A DNA stretch of 40,165 nt. Origin: Streptomyces sp. SID12488. GTDB lineage: Bacteria; Actinomycetota; Actinomycetes; Streptomycetales; Streptomycetaceae. The translations under genes were made by a program, and so were the position numbers. The DNA is taken from NCBI RefSeq assembly GCF_010548275.1, contig NZ_JAAGLT010000048.1, positions 1 to 40,165 of the forward strand, read 5' to 3'. Position 1 is the first letter of the stretch, and each line of letters starts with the position of its first letter. This document shows, in pieces, positions 1 through 7,604 of this stretch. A model generated the notes under the pieces. The model made no database searches. It was not told where the DNA came from and saw only the letters and a program-made list of their open reading frames with translations.

Positions 1-127
1 ACGACCGACGGCATCCACGACCTCCACCGCAGCGACGACACGACACGCCACCACTCCCACGGGAACGCCCGCCCTATGCCCGACCAGCGAAAACGCAGTC
101 CTCAAGCCCGGAAAGACAACAGCTACT
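1..127. repeat. Left copy of 127-bp perfect terminal inverted repeat
   Basis: Bases 1-127 are the exact reverse complement of 40039-40165; the match stops at base 128 (A here, a base that would have to be T). Read rightward in frame 1 the repeat encodes the tail of an open frame (…PMPDQRKRSPQARKDNSY) closed by TAA at 127-129, just past the boundary. I do not recognise that tail; a transposase or terminal-protein-region gene is possible. The length equals a widely used assembler k-mer, so the true repeat probably continues outward beyond the window. Confidence 0.95.
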
Positions 128-818
128 AACTGCTGGTCCAGCCGCGCCCGCGCGGCGGAGCTCGACGGCGGCGGCCACCGCTTCGAGAACATCATGGAAC
201 AGTCGTTCAGGGGCCAGCTCCCGTCGCCGCCCGTGGCACCTGCGGTCTCCGCTGTCACGCGTGGTGGAGAGCGACCTGTCGGTCGGACTCCCCGACAACC
301 TCAAAGCCGCCACACCATCCGCACCGCCGGTGGCGTCGTCACCGACGACACCACCCGGCCTTCGGCAAGCAGGCCCGCCGCACCACCCTACGGAACAACG
401 GCCCGGCAGCACCGGCGCAGCCCACCATCGCCTCGCTCCGGCCGGGCGAAAGCCACAGATCAGAGCCTTGAAGGGTCGCTTCGGCAGAGAGCGACAGAGG
501 TCCAAGGCCTCCCCCATCGCCCACAGGACGACGTGGGCGCGTACGTCGCCGAACACGGCGTACTCACCAACCCGCTACTGCTGGACGTCTATACCTCCGT
601 CGACTGCGCGCCCAGCACCCGCCAGGTGCTGGGGAGAGGACACGCCCTCCGGGCTGGATGTGGGCACCCCCGTTTTATCGCTTGTCGCGCTAACCGCCCA
701 GGAGCGCATACTCCCGGTCCTGTCGGAGCTTTCACCCCGCGACGCAAGGGTGAGAGCCGTCCACACTCCCGGTCCGTATGCGAGACACGCATGCCCGAAC
801 CCGAAGGAACCCTCCCCC
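128..818. other. No recognisable gene
   Basis: About 690 bases between the repeat and the first supported gene. Long open frames exist on both strands, but they are rich in Pro, Arg, Ala and His, overlap each other, and show no motif I can place. It could be decayed coding sequence. No tRNA, strong hairpin or repeat was seen. Confidence 0.5.
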
Positions 819-992
819 ATGTCCACGCTCGCCCTGCTCGTGGTCCTGCTGCTCGTCCTGGTCGGCGGCATCATCTTCGGCGGCCTCGCCTACCTGGCGT
901 ACCGCCACCCTTCCTGCCGCGAGCCGCTGCTCGTCGGCCTGACCGGCGTGGCGGTACTGGCCACCCTCGTGACGCCGATCGTCACCCGATGA
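819..992 (+). CDS. Small two-helix membrane protein, 57 aa
   Basis: A 57-residue protein starting MSTLALLVVLLLVLVGG. It has one hydrophobic helix at about residues 3-26, a short polar turn (YRHPSCREP), and a second helix at about 36-54. The ATG at 819 is preceded by GAAGGA at 803-808 with about ten bases of spacing, which supports this start over longer in-frame extensions. Small hydrophobic proteins of this sort are common in Streptomyces mobile DNA (Spd-like spread proteins are one class), but no specific family is recognised. It converges with the leftward gene ending at 1169. Confidence 0.6.
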   Translation: MSTLALLVVLLLVLVGGIIFGGLAYLAYRHPSCREPLLVGLTGVAVLATLVTPIVTR

Positions 993-1168
993 ACCGGGGG
1001 CGGGCAGCGGCCCGGACCATCGCCTGGTACTGGACCGCACCCACCATCACGTACGGCCTTCACCGTGCCCGTGCGACATCCTCGCCGCGGCTGGCGCAGG
1101 CATCGCGTACGGATGCCTCCAGGGCGGGCATGAGGTCGACGACTCCCCGGTGCCGCCCGAGCCACGGG

Positions 1169-1678
1169 CTAGTTGGGGCCGTACTCCGCTCGGAGCTGGT
1201 CGAGGAAAGCCCGAGCGTCCGCTGCGGAGAAGGCGGTCACCTGGTCGTCCTCCGTGGCCCCGGCGACAGCGATCTCCACCTCGCCGTTCCCTGTTGGCGA
1301 CACCTGAATCGGCGGCTGCGCCATCCACATCACGTCGATCCCTCGGCGAACCACCACCGCAGCCAGACCGGGCAGCCCCTGTGGATCCTTCGCCAGTTCC
1401 CTTCCGTCACGGGAGAGTTGGCGGAAGGCTTCGGACTGGCTGGGAACCCGGGCAAGTAGTGCATGCGCCTCCAGCCAGCACCAGGCGTCGGACAGACCGT
1501 TCACAAGTACAGCTGGGTCCGGCTCGCCCTTGAATGCCTCGCGCGCCGAATCCATCGTCGCCGTGTACTGCAGAAGGCCGCCGCTGGCGAGGTACTGCAG
1601 AAAAAGGAGCGCGACATCCCGGGTGGGCAACTGCCGGATCTGTTCGGCCGGAACCGGCGGTATGTGCGTGAAGTTCAT
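1169..1678 (-). CDS. Hypothetical protein with winged-helix-like segment, 169 aa
   Basis: The 169-residue product starts MNFTHIPPVPAEQIRQLPTR. Residues about 20-95 (LFLQYLAS, then DAWCWLEAHALLA, then RQLSRDGREL) have the pattern of a winged helix, in which a WLE-x-x-x-LLA helix is followed by a polar turn and a T/S-RxG-like strand. This resembles the helical part of TIGR02391-type proteins. The C-terminal half (about 100-169) is a mixed alpha/beta segment ending in FLDQLRAEYGPN. There is no clear Shine-Dalgarno at the ATG (1676-1678). It stands alone, divergent from the kinase gene to its right. Function unknown; DNA or ligand binding is inference. Confidence 0.6.
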   Translation of the reverse strand: MNFTHIPPVPAEQIRQLPTRDVALLFLQYLASGGLLQYTATMDSAREAFKGEPDPAVLVNGLSDAWCWLEAHALLARVPSQSEAFRQLSRDGRELAKDPQGLPGLAAVVVRRGIDVMWMAQPPIQVSPTGNGEVEIAVAGATEDDQVTAFSAADARAFLDQLRAEYGPN

Positions 1679-1835
1679 GGGATCTCACGCTACGGCGCGG
1701 TACCGACATCCGGTGCCTCTGCTCTCCCCGTTGCCGCGCACGCCGGATGTAGAAAGCGGGTGATTGTGGTTCTCATGTACCACCAGCAGGAGCGTGTCGT
1801 CCATAAACTGTGCGGAGGAGTTGAGCCGAAACGAG

Positions 1836-3524
1836 ATGGATGGTGGCATGGCCAGACCAGACGACGATGGTAGCCGTGTGATCGCCGGGCGCTACCGGTT
1901 GTTGAGCAGTCTGGGAGCTGGCGGAATGGGGCGCGTCTGGCTCGCCCATGATCAGGAACTGGCATGCGACGTTGCGCTCAAAGAGGTTGCCGTGCAGCCG
2001 GGGATTACCGAAGCAGAGCTGACTGCGCGCATCGCCCGAGCCCGAGGTGAAGCACGGCACTCCGCTCGGCTGCGCAGCAACCCCCACGTGGCCACGGTGT
2101 ACGACTGCATTGTCGACGGCGGTCTTCCGTGGATCGTCATGGAGTACGTGCCTGGAGCGCTAGACCTTGAGGCAGTGGTACGCGAGTTCGGCCCCCTCTC
2201 ACCGGCCGAAACAGCGCGGGTCGGCCTGGACCTCATCGACGCGCTGAATCACGGCCACCAGTTGGGCATTCTCCACCGGGACGTCAAACCCTCCAATGTC
2301 TTGTTGACCCGGCAAGAATCTGCCGGCACCCAGAGCACCGGAATCGGACGGGTGCTGCTCACCGACTATGGCATCTCCCTCCAGCAGGACTCGGGCGAGC
2401 CAAGACTCACCACGGCTTCCGGAATCATCGGGACCCCTGGCTACCTGGCACCAGAACGCGCTCACGGCTCAGCTCCCACGCCGGCATCAGACCTGTTCTC
2501 GCTCGGCGCCACGCTCTACTTCGCCGTCGACGGCCACAGTCCCTTCGACCGCACCTCCTACGTGGCCACACTCAGCGCGCTGCTCGCCGAGGATCCAGCG
2601 CCACCCCGCCGCGCCGGCGGCCTGGCGCCCATCCTGCTGAGACTGCTGGCCAAGGACCCTGCCCAGAGACTGGGCGCCGACGAGGCGAAGCACCTGTTTC
2701 ACCAGTTCACCACCCCATCCTTACCGGGAACGTACGAGCCGACCATCACAGCTGGGCCGCGACCCTCCTCGGAGGCACCGACCCCACAGCCGTCTGTGGC
2801 TCCATCAGCCCCGAATTCTGAATCACACTCAACGCAGGTGCCCCAGACGACGAGGCATGCCGGGCTCCCATGGATCCGCCCGACGGCCGCGTCTGGTACA
2901 GCCCGTCGGCAACCATCTCGCAAGACCCGCCGCATCATTGCCGTGACCGCTACCGCGCTCGTCATCGGAATCGGCGTCGGCACATGGGCATTGGCCACAA
3001 GTCCGAGCGAACCAGATGAAACCTCCCCCAGCGCCTCTCCCAGTACACCCCCGAGCGCTTCCCCGCCTTCCCTGGACTCCTGGGCCAAGAAGGTCTGCGA
3101 CGCACAACAGCCGCAGGCCAAGAAGATCGAGGGCGCCAACACCGCGATCCAGCAGACCCCCGACAACAGCACCCCGGAAGACGTCCAGAGGACCGATTCA
3201 CAGGCCTTCCAGGACATGTCCGACGCCTACAAGGCGATCGGCGACACCCTCAAAACAGCCGGGCCGCCACCGGTGTCCGACGGCCAGAAGAAGCAGCGAG
3301 ACGCCATCAAGCAACTGGAGTACACCTCTACGTCGTACGCGAACCTCAAGAAGCAGGTCGACGGACTGGACACCACGGACCAGAGCAAGTTTGCGGACGG
3401 GCTCAAGAAGATCGCCCAAGAGCTGGACGAGCTTGGCCAGAACCCCAACGAAGCGCTCGTGAGGCTCGAAGAAGGTGACGTTGGTGAGGCCATGCAGAAG
3501 CAGGAAGGCTGCAGGAGCACGTGA
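1836..3524 (+). CDS. Transmembrane serine/threonine protein kinase
   Basis: PknB-type Hanks kinase of about 562 residues. Visible elements: glycine loop LGAGGMGRVW, ATP-binding Lys49 (VALKEV), catalytic loop HRDVKPSNVLL with Asp149, magnesium motif TDYGIS with Asp177 (DYG in place of the usual DFG), and activation-segment end GTPGYLAPE. A Pro/Ser/Thr-rich linker leads to one membrane helix at about residues 367-388 (IIAVTATALVIGIGVG). The extracytoplasmic tail of about 170 residues is Lys/Gln/Asp-rich, predicted helical, with one Cys near its start (KKVCDAQQ) and one near its end (QEGCRST) that could pair. It lacks PASTA repeats, so the sensed ligand is unknown. The start is ambiguous: ATG 1836 (GGAGGAG at 1814-1820, long spacing) or ATG 1848 (MARPDDDG). 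It likely phosphorylates cytoplasmic targets in response to an envelope signal. Confidence 0.92.
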   Translation: MDGGMARPDDDGSRVIAGRYRLLSSLGAGGMGRVWLAHDQELACDVALKEVAVQPGITEAELTARIARARGEARHSARLRSNPHVATVYDCIVDGGLPWIVMEYVPGALDLEAVVREFGPLSPAETARVGLDLIDALNHGHQLGILHRDVKPSNVLLTRQESAGTQSTGIGRVLLTDYGISLQQDSGEPRLTTASGIIGTPGYLAPERAHGSAPTPASDLFSLGATLYFAVDGHSPFDRTSYVATLSALLAEDPAPPRRAGGLAPILLRLLAKDPAQRLGADEAKHLFHQFTTPSLPGTYEPTITAGPRPSSEAPTPQPSVAPSAPNSESHSTQVPQTTRHAGLPWIRPTAASGTARRQPSRKTRRIIAVTATALVIGIGVGTWALATSPSEPDETSPSASPSTPPSASPPSLDSWAKKVCDAQQPQAKKIEGANTAIQQTPDNSTPEDVQRTDSQAFQDMSDAYKAIGDTLKTAGPPPVSDGQKKQRDAIKQLEYTSTSYANLKKQVDGLDTTDQSKFADGLKKIAQELDELGQNPNEALVRLEEGDVGEAMQKQEGCRST

Positions 3525-3855
3525 AAGCAGGCGGCGTTGGCGTTGGGCTGAATGGGGGCAGATCACTGAAATGGGTCTTGTTCCGTCCGGAGGAGGCCTT
3601 GGATCAGATGCTCGGTGGTCTGGGCTCACCTCGAGAAAGAAACAACAGAGTTTCCCACCTCTCCGAGCTGCGGAAACATCGGCCTGGCAGCAGCCCGGAG
3701 TGCTGATCGGTGAGCATTGCGTAGACCAGGGCCAACAGCCCCCGGTCCTCCCACACCGGGTACCGCGCTCCCGGGCAACCTGCGTCCCTGCCCCACGGTC
3801 CTCCGACCGCTGCATGATCTGCTCCGCACGGCCACGGGGAGGTCGGCACATCAGC
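3525..3855. other. No confident gene
   Basis: On the minus strand a frame around 3640-3790 contains a protein-like stretch (RYPVWEDRGLLALVYAMLTD) but there is no credible start or family. Neighbouring frames are Arg/Pro/Gly-rich. It may be the decayed end of a gene lying 3' of the small membrane protein at 3856-4011. Confidence 0.3.
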
Positions 3856-4011
3856 TCAGCGTCCCAGCCAGATCACACCCCCCAGGGACCCGCCCACTCC
3901 AGAGATGAGGGCGAGAACGGAGTAGGGCACGCGCTGCACCGTCAAGTGCAGCCCTCCGATCCGCAGATCAAGGAACGGCAGCTGCTCGCTCGGACGCTTC
4001 CTGGTGGTCAT
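3856..4011 (-). CDS. Small single-helix membrane protein, 51 aa
   Basis: A 51-residue protein starting MTTRKRPSEQLPFLDLRIG. A basic, amphipathic N-terminal half is followed by one hydrophobic helix (about residues 30-49, VPYSVLALISGVGGSLGGVI). The start is supported by a GGAG eight bases upstream of ATG 4011. A longer frame to 4248 has Arg/Pro/Cys-rich composition and is unlikely to be translated. It is divergent from the HTH membrane protein at 4236, so the two may share a control region. The pattern of basic domain plus short helix recurs in Streptomyces mobile elements and arms, but no function is known to me. Confidence 0.55.
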   Translation of the reverse strand: MTTRKRPSEQLPFLDLRIGGLHLTVQRVPYSVLALISGVGGSLGGVIWLGR

Positions 4012-4235
4012 GTGTCTCGCTCCGCTCGCCTCGGCCCGATTCCCTCGGATACTTCCAATGGGCCCGGAAAGCCGAAGTTGCGGAAGCGGAAATGCCCCCG
4101 TTTCCGAGGATTGGCAAAACCATCCAACTGGCACTGGTCGCGGCGGCCAGGCCACCGCTTCACTTGACTCGACTGCACAACAGCCCGGCAACAGCCGGCG
4201 ACGCCGTGCAGCCCCGGAGCCAGGCGGGAGCACCC

Positions 4236-5393
4236 ATGAGCGAGACACCCGGTGTGGACGCAGCCCAAAAGCTCGGCGCCGCCCTCACGGCCGCGTTCGA
4301 CCCGGTGAGCGCTGCAGGGGGCACGCGGCGGGCTCTGGCGGCTGCGTGCCCCGTGGACGCCTCCACAGTCACCCGGTACCTCAACGGCGAGCGGGTCGCG
4401 ACATCCAAGTTCGTGAACAAGCTGGCGGAGTTCGTCGCCTCGTACGAACATCCCCTGGACCCCGAGCAGATCTCGCGGCTCCACGAGCTGCGCCGAGTCG
4501 CCCAAAGGTCAAGCAACCATCTCGAGACCCGTCTCGACTACGAACGCGAGAAGACCGAGATCGCGGAAAGGGAGCTGGCCGACGCCAGGGCGGAACTCGA
4601 AACGGTCCAGGAGCGGGCGCGAATCGCTGAAGAGGACAGAGGGAACCTGTGGCGGACCGTGGCCGAGAAGAACGAGAATCAGCGGCACGCCGCAGCCCTC
4701 ATACGCACACTAGAAGCAGAGATCACCCAGCTGCAGAGCAACGCTCAACGTCACCGTCAGGAACACAGCGTTCTCCTCCGGCAGCTCCAGCTGCTCACCG
4801 AAGAGGCAGTTGCTGACCCGTCAACGCAGTTCAGCACCATGGCGACGGTCTCCCAAGACACGGTCACCGCACAAACAGCAGGCAGCACGAGGGCCGACCA
4901 GCCGGAGGCACCCCACGTGCTCCAGGCAGCTTCGGCCCAGCAGCAGATGAACGGCCCCCCGGCACCGAAGCCGAAGACGCCCGCCCCACGAGAATCCCAC
5001 CTCCGGAGCGTTGCCCAACGGATCTGGGCGACCGTACAGGCCCTGCCAGCCGCAGTCGGGTTCGCCAGTGTCCTCGCGGCGCCCGCCTGCGTCTATCTCA
5101 CCGTGGCCAGCTACATCGCTCTCATCCGCGCCGACGACGGACCGGCCTGGTGGGCGATGGCCCTGGCCACCATCCCGTACAGCTTCCTGATTGCGTTCAG
5201 CGGCTTTGTTCCGCTATTGATCTGGATCGTGTGCACCGAATGTGACCCCTACGACCTCCTGGATCATTACGAAGACCTTGTAGTCGCGTCGGTATGGATT
5301 TCATGCGCTGCCGGCTTCGCCAGCTTCATCGTCACCCTGGTGGGCCCGATCGGGCCCGGACTCTGGTGGGCGGCCCAGATCGGCATCCGCTGA
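4236..5393 (+). CDS. Membrane-anchored HTH / coiled-coil protein
   Basis: 385 residues in three parts. Residues 1-75 resemble an XRE-type helix-turn-helix (LAAACPVDASTVTRYLNGER). Residues about 85-190 form a long charged coiled coil (repeated Glu/Arg/Ala/Leu heptads around EREKTEIAERELADARAE). After a Pro/Ala/Gln linker, three hydrophobic helices lie at about residues 275-300, 305-335 and 350-378. ATG 4236 has GCGGGAG five bases upstream; the 48-codon extension upstream is unlikely. Such HTH plus coiled coil plus membrane proteins are frequent in Streptomyces and may tether DNA or sense membrane state (inference). It converges on the leftward gene at 5472 across a hairpin. Confidence 0.85.
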   Translation: MSETPGVDAAQKLGAALTAAFDPVSAAGGTRRALAAACPVDASTVTRYLNGERVATSKFVNKLAEFVASYEHPLDPEQISRLHELRRVAQRSSNHLETRLDYEREKTEIAERELADARAELETVQERARIAEEDRGNLWRTVAEKNENQRHAAALIRTLEAEITQLQSNAQRHRQEHSVLLRQLQLLTEEAVADPSTQFSTMATVSQDTVTAQTAGSTRADQPEAPHVLQAASAQQQMNGPPAPKPKTPAPRESHLRSVAQRIWATVQALPAAVGFASVLAAPACVYLTVASYIALIRADDGPAWWAMALATIPYSFLIAFSGFVPLLIWIVCTECDPYDLLDHYEDLVVASVWISCAAGFASFIVTLVGPIGPGLWWAAQIGIR

Positions 5394-5416
5394 CATTCGG
5401 TCGCGGTCAGGAGGAG

Positions 5417-5470
5417 AAGGAGCGGGGCTGGTGATCGCCGCAGCCAAGCGGCGTGCACCGGCCCCTCCTT
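5417..5470. terminator. Hairpin between convergent genes
   Basis: AAGGAG-C-GGGGCTGGTG (5417-5433) pairs with CACCGGCCCCTCCTT (5456-5470) with one bulge and a G:U pair. A nested GCCGC/GCGGC pair lies in the loop (5436-5452). Its position between the stops at 5393 (+) and 5472 (-) fits a bidirectional Rho-independent terminator. Confidence 0.6.
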
Positions 5471-5471
5471 T

Positions 5472-5981
5472 CTACGGGCGCGGCCAGGCGGTCGGGACGG
5501 TCGGCGGCAGCGGGATCTCGTCCAGACGCAGCCACTGCTCCCGGCCGGTCTGACCGGCCAGGCAGAACCTCACGTTCCCGGCCTCGTCGGCCTCGTACGG
5601 GGCGTCTCCGACCGCCCGCAGCAGAGCCCGCAGCCTAGGGTGGGGGGCCTGCATTGCCCGGCCGCGTACACCCTCACCGCGCAGGGCGACCAGGGCGAAG
5701 GAAGCGACGTTCACGCCGGTGCGGTGGTGACCGTCGGCGTGGGCCACCGCTTCCGGGTGCTCCACGATGGAGGCCACCGCGTCCGGCCCGGCGATGGTGT
5801 ACGTGAGCACCAGGTCGCCGCGCTGGAGCATCACCTGTCCTCCCGGCTCCATCATCGAGCCGTCGTCGTGGGTCGACATGGCCACCTTGCCGATCATCGG
5901 CCCGGCACCGACCTCACGGATCTCGTCGAACTGCTCCACGGTGGCGTCCACGAACCGCTCGGAGTCAGGCAGCACCAGCAC
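5472..5981 (-). pseudogene. C-terminal half of a split cysteine-hydrolase-like gene
   Basis: The 169-residue frame continues, in the same reading frame, the gene at 6030-6389; only one TAA (6030-6032) separates them. The codons between the TAA and the GTG at 5981 read GSLTPSWTGTSWNGHCV, which flows into LVLPDSERFVDATVEQF. The fused order Cys (upstream half), then His in NGHCVLVLP, then Asp in RFVDATVEQ is the triad layout of the transglutaminase-like/papain fold, as in actinobacterial peptide-hydrolase-like hypotheticals. If translated alone from GTG 5981 or 5975 the protein would lack the nucleophile. No good ribosome site is seen at 5981. The family assignment is inference. Confidence 0.55.
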
Positions 5982-6029
5982 GCAGTGCCCGTTCCACGAG
6001 GTCCCGGTCCAGCTCGGCGTGAGTGAGCC

Positions 6030-6389
6030 TTAGCGGGTGCCGCCTCCGTTCTTGTCCTTGTGCTGAACCGCCAGATTGACCGACAGCAGTTCAGCCCGGA
6101 CTCCGAGCTGGCCGTAGGCGTTCCGCAGTGTCAGGCACGCGTCCACGCACACGTTCGCCGGGACCCGGCCGTCCGCGAGGGCCGCCCACAGGTACGGCAG
6201 CACCAGTTCCACCAACTGGTCCGGCTTCGCGTGCTCCAGCAGCGTCGCCGTCTGGCCCAGGCTGCCGCGCAGGGGCAGCCCGCCACCTGGCAGAACCGGG
6301 GCTGCTGTGCGCGGACGCGGTACCGAGGGGTGACGCGGGACCCGCTTCTGTGGCGTGCGGTGCTTCCTGCCCGGCTTCTGTTTTGACAT
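6030..6389 (-). pseudogene. N-terminal half of the split cysteine-hydrolase-like gene
   Basis: 119 residues from ATG 6389 (MSKQKPGRKHRTPQKR). A basic, Pro-rich start is followed by a helical domain with LVLPYLWAALADGRVPANV and then CVDACLTLRNAYGQLGV, where the first Cys sits at the head of a helix, as in transglutaminase-like enzymes. The frame ends GGGTR then TAA, and the reading frame continues unbroken after it into the 5472-5981 segment. This looks like a nonsense mutation in one gene of about 305 codons (5472-6389), or a sequencing error. Without the second half the protein would lack the His and Asp. Confidence 0.6.
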
Positions 6390-6476
6390 GAGCAGAGCGT
6401 AAAGATCCCAACCCGTCCTGCGACAGGGCGCGTTCACGCCGTCACCAGCACCGCTCTATCCCGGCCTCGGGGAAAC

Positions 6477-6497
6477 GCCGTCGCCGATGGCGACGGC
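6477..6497. terminator. Perfect 9-bp hairpin
   Basis: GCCGTCGCC (6477-6485) and GGCGACGGC (6489-6497) form a perfect 9-bp stem with a GAT loop. It lies just downstream of the leftward HNH-like gene (stop at 6564) and upstream of the gene starting at 6389. No T-tract follows, as is usual in high-GC actinobacteria. Confidence 0.55.
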
Positions 6498-6563
6498 ACT
6501 GTCGAGCACCGCGCACAGAAGGTTGTCTAAACAGCCAGCGGAGCTCCGGTCCCGCCGCCGCGG

Positions 6564-7004
6564 TCAGCGGCGGCCGGTGGCCAGGATGACGAGGAACTGG
6601 CCGCCGCCCGCCTCGATGTCGGCGGTCACCGGCAGCCCCGGTACCAGTCGGGAGAACCGGTCCACCAGCCAATCCGCCGCCTCCTGTGCGTCCCGCCTGG
6701 TCGGACAACGGCCCACCATCTCGCGGCCCCCCTTGCGCTCCAGCCTCCCGGCAACGGTGATCAGCGGCGCGGGTTCGACGACGTACAGGTGGTCCGGCCA
6801 GGCGATGACCACCTTGACCGCGCCCTTACGGCTGTTGCACCCACGGTGCGCGAGCCGCTCGGCGACCTTGGCCTTGCGGTCGGCGGTCCGGCTGTCGACG
6901 CTGGCCCCCCGCGGGTCGTTCACCGACTCATCGGCGTCGACCGGTTCGTCACACACCCAGCACCGCCAGGCGTCACGCTCGGCCACATCATCAAGGAGAC
7001 TCAC
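6564..7004 (-). CDS. HNH-endonuclease-like protein
   Basis: 146 residues from GTG 7004 (VSLLDDVAERDAWRCWVC). The first 65 residues follow the zinc-binding HNH layout: CWVC, then DPRGASVDS, then LAHRGCNSRKGA. Both CxxC cysteines, the late His and the CN are present, but the position normally holding the first catalytic His (VDH) reads VDS, so nuclease activity is doubtful. The C-terminal 80 residues (VVIAWPDHLYVVEPAPLI…) form a separate alpha/beta region of unknown role. There is no obvious ribosome site, and the start directly abuts the transposase scrap upstream (7050-7219), so the original promoter may have been altered by that insertion. Confidence 0.75.
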   Translation of the reverse strand: MSLLDDVAERDAWRCWVCDEPVDADESVNDPRGASVDSRTADRKAKVAERLAHRGCNSRKGAVKVVIAWPDHLYVVEPAPLITVAGRLERKGGREMVGRCPTRRDAQEAADWLVDRFSRLVPGLPVTADIEAGGGQFLVILATGRR

Positions 7005-7049
7005 CCGAGCAAACTAGCCTGCCCGGCCACCACCCCGCACACCAGGTGC

Positions 7050-7219
7050 TCGAAGAACGGCGCAGCCTGCCGGCACCCGCACCCCGGACAGGCCGCCCGC
7101 CCTGCGGTGGCACGGGCCTCGACCCGGACGTCCGTGTCGGTCACCTCGACCGATTCCACCAACACGCCCTCGACCGAGGAAAACAGCAGCTCGTTCAACT
7201 GCGGCAGCACTTCGTTCAC
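7050..7219 (-). pseudogene. ISL3-family transposase N-terminal fragment
   Basis: From GTG 7219 the frame gives MNEVLPQLNELLFSSVEG, VESVEVTDTDVRVEARA and then CPGCGCRQAA. This matches the N-terminal zinc-finger region of ISL3-family transposases (two-Cys knuckle CPGCG). Similarity stops near 7050, where the frame runs on into unrelated residues and a stop at 7001. Everything after the first zinc knuckle pair, including the DDE domain, is missing. Sequence 7220-7300 just upstream may hold the old IS end. Confidence 0.6.
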
Positions 7220-7394
7220 GGCGAAGGACTCTCGACCACACCACCGTCCAGCCAGGCGATTTTCGGGGGAACTTCAGTGGTCGTAGGGTCGGCAACACGG
7301 TCTCAGCACTGAGGAGGAAGGCCTGTCCGGCTGCGGTGCCGACGGCCCAGCTGGCCACGCTCGCCCACGCCGCACGGGCGTCGCCCTGAAAAGC

Positions 7395-7604
7395 GGCGAA
7401 CCGTCCACGGCCTTCCTGGACGCCTCCGGCACATGGGCCCCGAGCGCGGCGTACACCGCCGCCGGGGCCCATGTGCCCTCTGCCGCCCAGCAGTTCGCAG
7501 CCCTGGCCGAACAGACCGCAGCCCGCCTTGTCCGCAGCCGCGGGCGGGGAACTGTCGCCGGTGCGGTGCGTGCTGCACGCGGGCGTTGCCGGGCCCTGCG
7601 CTAG
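7395..7604 (+). pseudogene. Possible 3' remnant of an unknown gene
   Basis: The frame ending at TAG 7602-7604 reads GEPSTAFLDASGTWAPSAAY, then QQFAALAEQTAARLV and a basic tail. It has protein-like composition and third-position GC but no start codon with a ribosome site. Its stop overlaps head-on with the stop of the subtilase (shared CTAG at 7601-7604). No family is recognised. Confidence 0.25.

Noticed and set aside
194..1459. Long rightward open frame of 421 codons near the left end
   Set aside because: Pro/Arg/Ser/His-rich, no ribosome site, overlaps a better-supported leftward gene (1169-1678) and a small membrane protein in another frame; typical of high-GC random openness.
3604..3849. 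Leftward frame with RYPVWEDRGLLALVYAMLTD
   Set aside because: Protein-like for about 50 residues but no start, ribosome site or family; kept only as a note for the gene-less stretch.
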